Source: Planctomycetota bacterium | Lineage (GTDB): Bacteria > Planctomycetota > Planctomycetia > Pirellulales > PNKZ01 | DNA length: 64,000 nucleotides | Assembly: GCA_018242585.1 (NCBI GenBank) | Contig: JAFEBQ010000041.1 | Location: 62,001 to 126,000 of the forward strand | Direction of reading: 5' to 3' | Shown here: piece after piece, positions 62,556-64,000 of the stretch | Layout of the letters: each line of letters opens with the position of its first letter | Position numbering within the stretch: the first letter of the stretch is position 1 | Program-made: the position numbers and the translations under genes | The notes under the pieces: generated by a model | What the model was told of the DNA's origin: nothing | Database searches by the model: none | What the model saw: the letters and a program-made list of their open reading frames with translations, nothing else

Positions 62556-62697
62556 AACCGTACCGTAATATTATGCGGGGGTCCGATTCCGGCGTCCAGC
62601 AAAATGTCGCAAGTCCCTACGGCACGGCTACTAAGACGCATTTGGCCCGCAGAAACTGCCAAGTTTCGAGTAATCGAATCAGGTACAAACAGGGATG

Positions 62698-62826
62698 GCA
62701 CGGCCGCTTGTCGGCCGTGTTGCGTGAGCAACAAGAACGATTTGCGGCGTTGCCGAAGGATACTTCTGACTACGCAAAGTTCTTCTTGTCGCTGGCGCGA
62801 TCCAGCCGACAAGCGGCTGGACCACC
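62698..62826. repeat. MITE-like element with inverted ends
   Basis: Left end GGCACGGCCGCTTGTCGGCC with GTGAGCAACAAGAACG; right end AGTTCTTCTTGTCGCTGG with GATCCAGCCGACAAGCGGCT. The ends are inverted repeats. A diverged copy lies at 49351-49490 and related termini flank the insert at 36595-36679. Confidence 0.75.
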
Positions 62827-62861
62827 CAACGTCGCCGCCCTGCCCCACTGCGATCTGTCCG

Positions 62862-64000
62862 TTACTTCCCCTCGGGCAGCAGCTTCTCCAACTCGGCCAC
62901 CGTCCGCGCGTACGCCGGATTCTTGGCCAGGTTGTCGTACTCCTTGGGGTCGGTTCGGTGATCGTAAAGCTCGACGCCGAGTTCACCCTTGGCGCCCCAA
63001 CGCGTGTAGCGAAACGCGTCGGTTCGCACGCTGTAACATTCGACCTGTCCCTTCCCCTTGCCGCGCGGACGCGAGACCTGGGTGAACGCGGCCGGCTTGC
63101 TCGCGGCGCTCTGGTCGTCGAGCTGCGTTCGCAGGCTGCGCCCCGGCAGGTTCTCGGGGGCCTTCAAGCCGCACAGGTCGGCCAGCGTTGGATAGACGTC
63201 GATGATTTCAGCCAGCATCGTCGTGGTTTGCCCCTTGGCCTTTTGCCCCGGCGCGACAACGAACAGCGGCACCCGCGCCGACTCTTCGAACAGCGACCGC
63301 TTCTGCCACAAGCCGCCGTGCTCGCCCAGGTGATACCCGTGGTCGCTGACAAAAACGATGATCGTCTTGTCGGTCAGCTTCAAGCGTTCCAGCGCGTCGA
63401 GCAGCCGACCGACCTGCGCGTCCATGAACGTCACCGAGGCGAAATACGCTTGCAGGGCTTCGCGCATCACCGGTTCGGCCATGTGATACTTGGGCGGAGT
63501 CTGAATGGCCGCTTCGGGAATGTCGTCCCGATCGTTGGCCGGGCCGCCGGCCAACTTCAGCGTCTCGCGCGGATACATACCGAAGTACTTCTTGGGGGCG
63601 ACGTACGGCGTGTGCGGCCGGTAGAAGCCACAGGCGATGAAGAACGGCCGCTCCTGGTTGGCCTCGATCAGCTTGATGGCCGCTTCGGCGCCGATGGCGT
63701 CGGTCTGCTGCTCGTCGGTCCCCTCGGCCGCCAGCCAACTGGGCGTGCCGCCGAACTGACCTGGCTCGAGCGAGAAAATCTTGTCCTCGTCGTCCTTGTC
63801 ACGACCCCGCGGGTTCACAACCTTCTGCCACGAGGGGGAGTCGTCGAGGCCGTCGGTACCGATCTGCGCCGGCACGCCGTAGTGGTATAGCTTGCCAACG
63901 CGGGCCACGAAGTAGCCGTTGTTCTGAAACATTTGCGGCATGGTCACCACGTCGGGAATGTTCGAGCGGAACTGCACCGAGTTGTCATAGACGCGCGTCT
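62862..64000 (-). CDS. Sulfatase (iduronate-2-sulfatase-like), 5' end beyond window
   Basis: The C-terminal ~379 residues of an arylsulfatase-family enzyme; the reading frame runs through the right edge (upstream residues read TRVYDNSVQFRSN). Motifs: GYFVARVGKLYHYG, ACGFYRPHTPYVAPKKYFGM, VFVSDHGYHLGEHGGLWQK (metal-binding Asp-His) and the C-terminal LYDHRTDPKEYDNLA. The N-terminal CxPSR formylglycine site is outside the window. These enzymes hydrolyse sulfate esters of polysaccharides and are greatly expanded in Planctomycetes. Probably secreted. Confidence 0.93.
   Translation of the reverse strand, partial: TRVYDNSVQFRSNIPDVVTMPQMFQNNGYFVARVGKLYHYGVPAQIGTDGLDDSPSWQKVVNPRGRDKDDEDKIFSLEPGQFGGTPSWLAAEGTDEQQTDAIGAEAAIKLIEANQERPFFIACGFYRPHTPYVAPKKYFGMYPRETLKLAGGPANDRDDIPEAAIQTPPKYHMAEPVMREALQAYFASVTFMDAQVGRLLDALERLKLTDKTIIVFVSDHGYHLGEHGGLWQKRSLFEESARVPLFVVAPGQKAKGQTTTMLAEIIDVYPTLADLCGLKAPENLPGRSLRTQLDDQSAASKPAAFTQVSRPRGKGKGQVECYSVRTDAFRYTRWGAKGELGVELYDHRTDPKEYDNLAKNPAYARTVAELEKLLPEGK

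Noticed and set aside
62337-63890. 517-codon + strand frame opposite the sulfatase
   Set aside because: Antisense of a well-recognised sulfatase; no motif of its own.

Overview
The window looks like chromosome from a planctomycete, probably of the Pirellulales type. GC is high. Planctomycete-flavoured families are present: a TIGR03000-domain Ser/Gly-rich protein, an NPCBM-domain protein, a very large MoxR/DUF58/vWA operon, a sulfatase, and exported TPR/peptidase proteins. Most intergenic gaps are filled with short inverted-repeat families. These taxonomic statements are inferred from gene families; no rRNA or marker tree is available here.

Layout. 0-13.8 kb: one + strand operon-like run (MoxR ATPase, DUF58, two vWA membrane proteins, a giant coiled-coil membrane protein, an exported Gln-rich protein, a prenyltransferase-repeat protein, an NPCBM protein). 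14-20.9 kb: metabolic genes (Rieske ferredoxin, HpcH/HpaI aldolase, MBL-fold hydrolase, glucose-6-phosphate isomerase, archaeal-type phosphoglycerate mutase) and an exported secretin-domain-like protein. 21-29 kb, - strand: ABC ATPase + large membrane protein + MazG-like cluster, a 952-aa TPR metallopeptidase-like protein, a membrane protein and a HAD phosphatase. 29-38.6 kb: exported isoaspartyl methyltransferase, RodA/FtsW, TIGR03000 protein, HTTM pair, asd, truA, accA.

39.2-47.84 kb: an integrated filamentous phage (inovirus), the main discovery of the window. Its gene order follows the Ff (M13/fd) plan: small basic protein in the ssDNA-binding position, tiny minor coat protein, major coat protein with signal peptide, a strong terminator immediately after it, candidates for the pIII/pVI positions, Zot-type pI ATPase, and a phage-encoded secretin (pIV). 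These are followed by putative regulators, an HUH replication initiator and a signal-peptide/linker/TM virion-like protein. No integrase is encoded. Both ends carry a dif-like XerCD core (TGTTTC followed by TTATGTTyGGT), 8,605 bp apart, which would be the size of the circular phage genome. A 15-bp-period GAATTC array and overlapping genes are further oddities.

48-64 kb: decayed zinc-ribbon gene, CvpA, DUF457-like membrane protein, pdxA, ZIP transporter, dtd, a LolA-like protein, a three-gene envelope operon with two paralogous members, an aminotransferase, clpX, a short membrane protein, and a sulfatase cut by the window end.

At least seven families of short palindromic or inverted repeats (REP/MITE-like) recur between the host genes. 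One of them appears to have inserted at the truA start codon and duplicated 25 bp.
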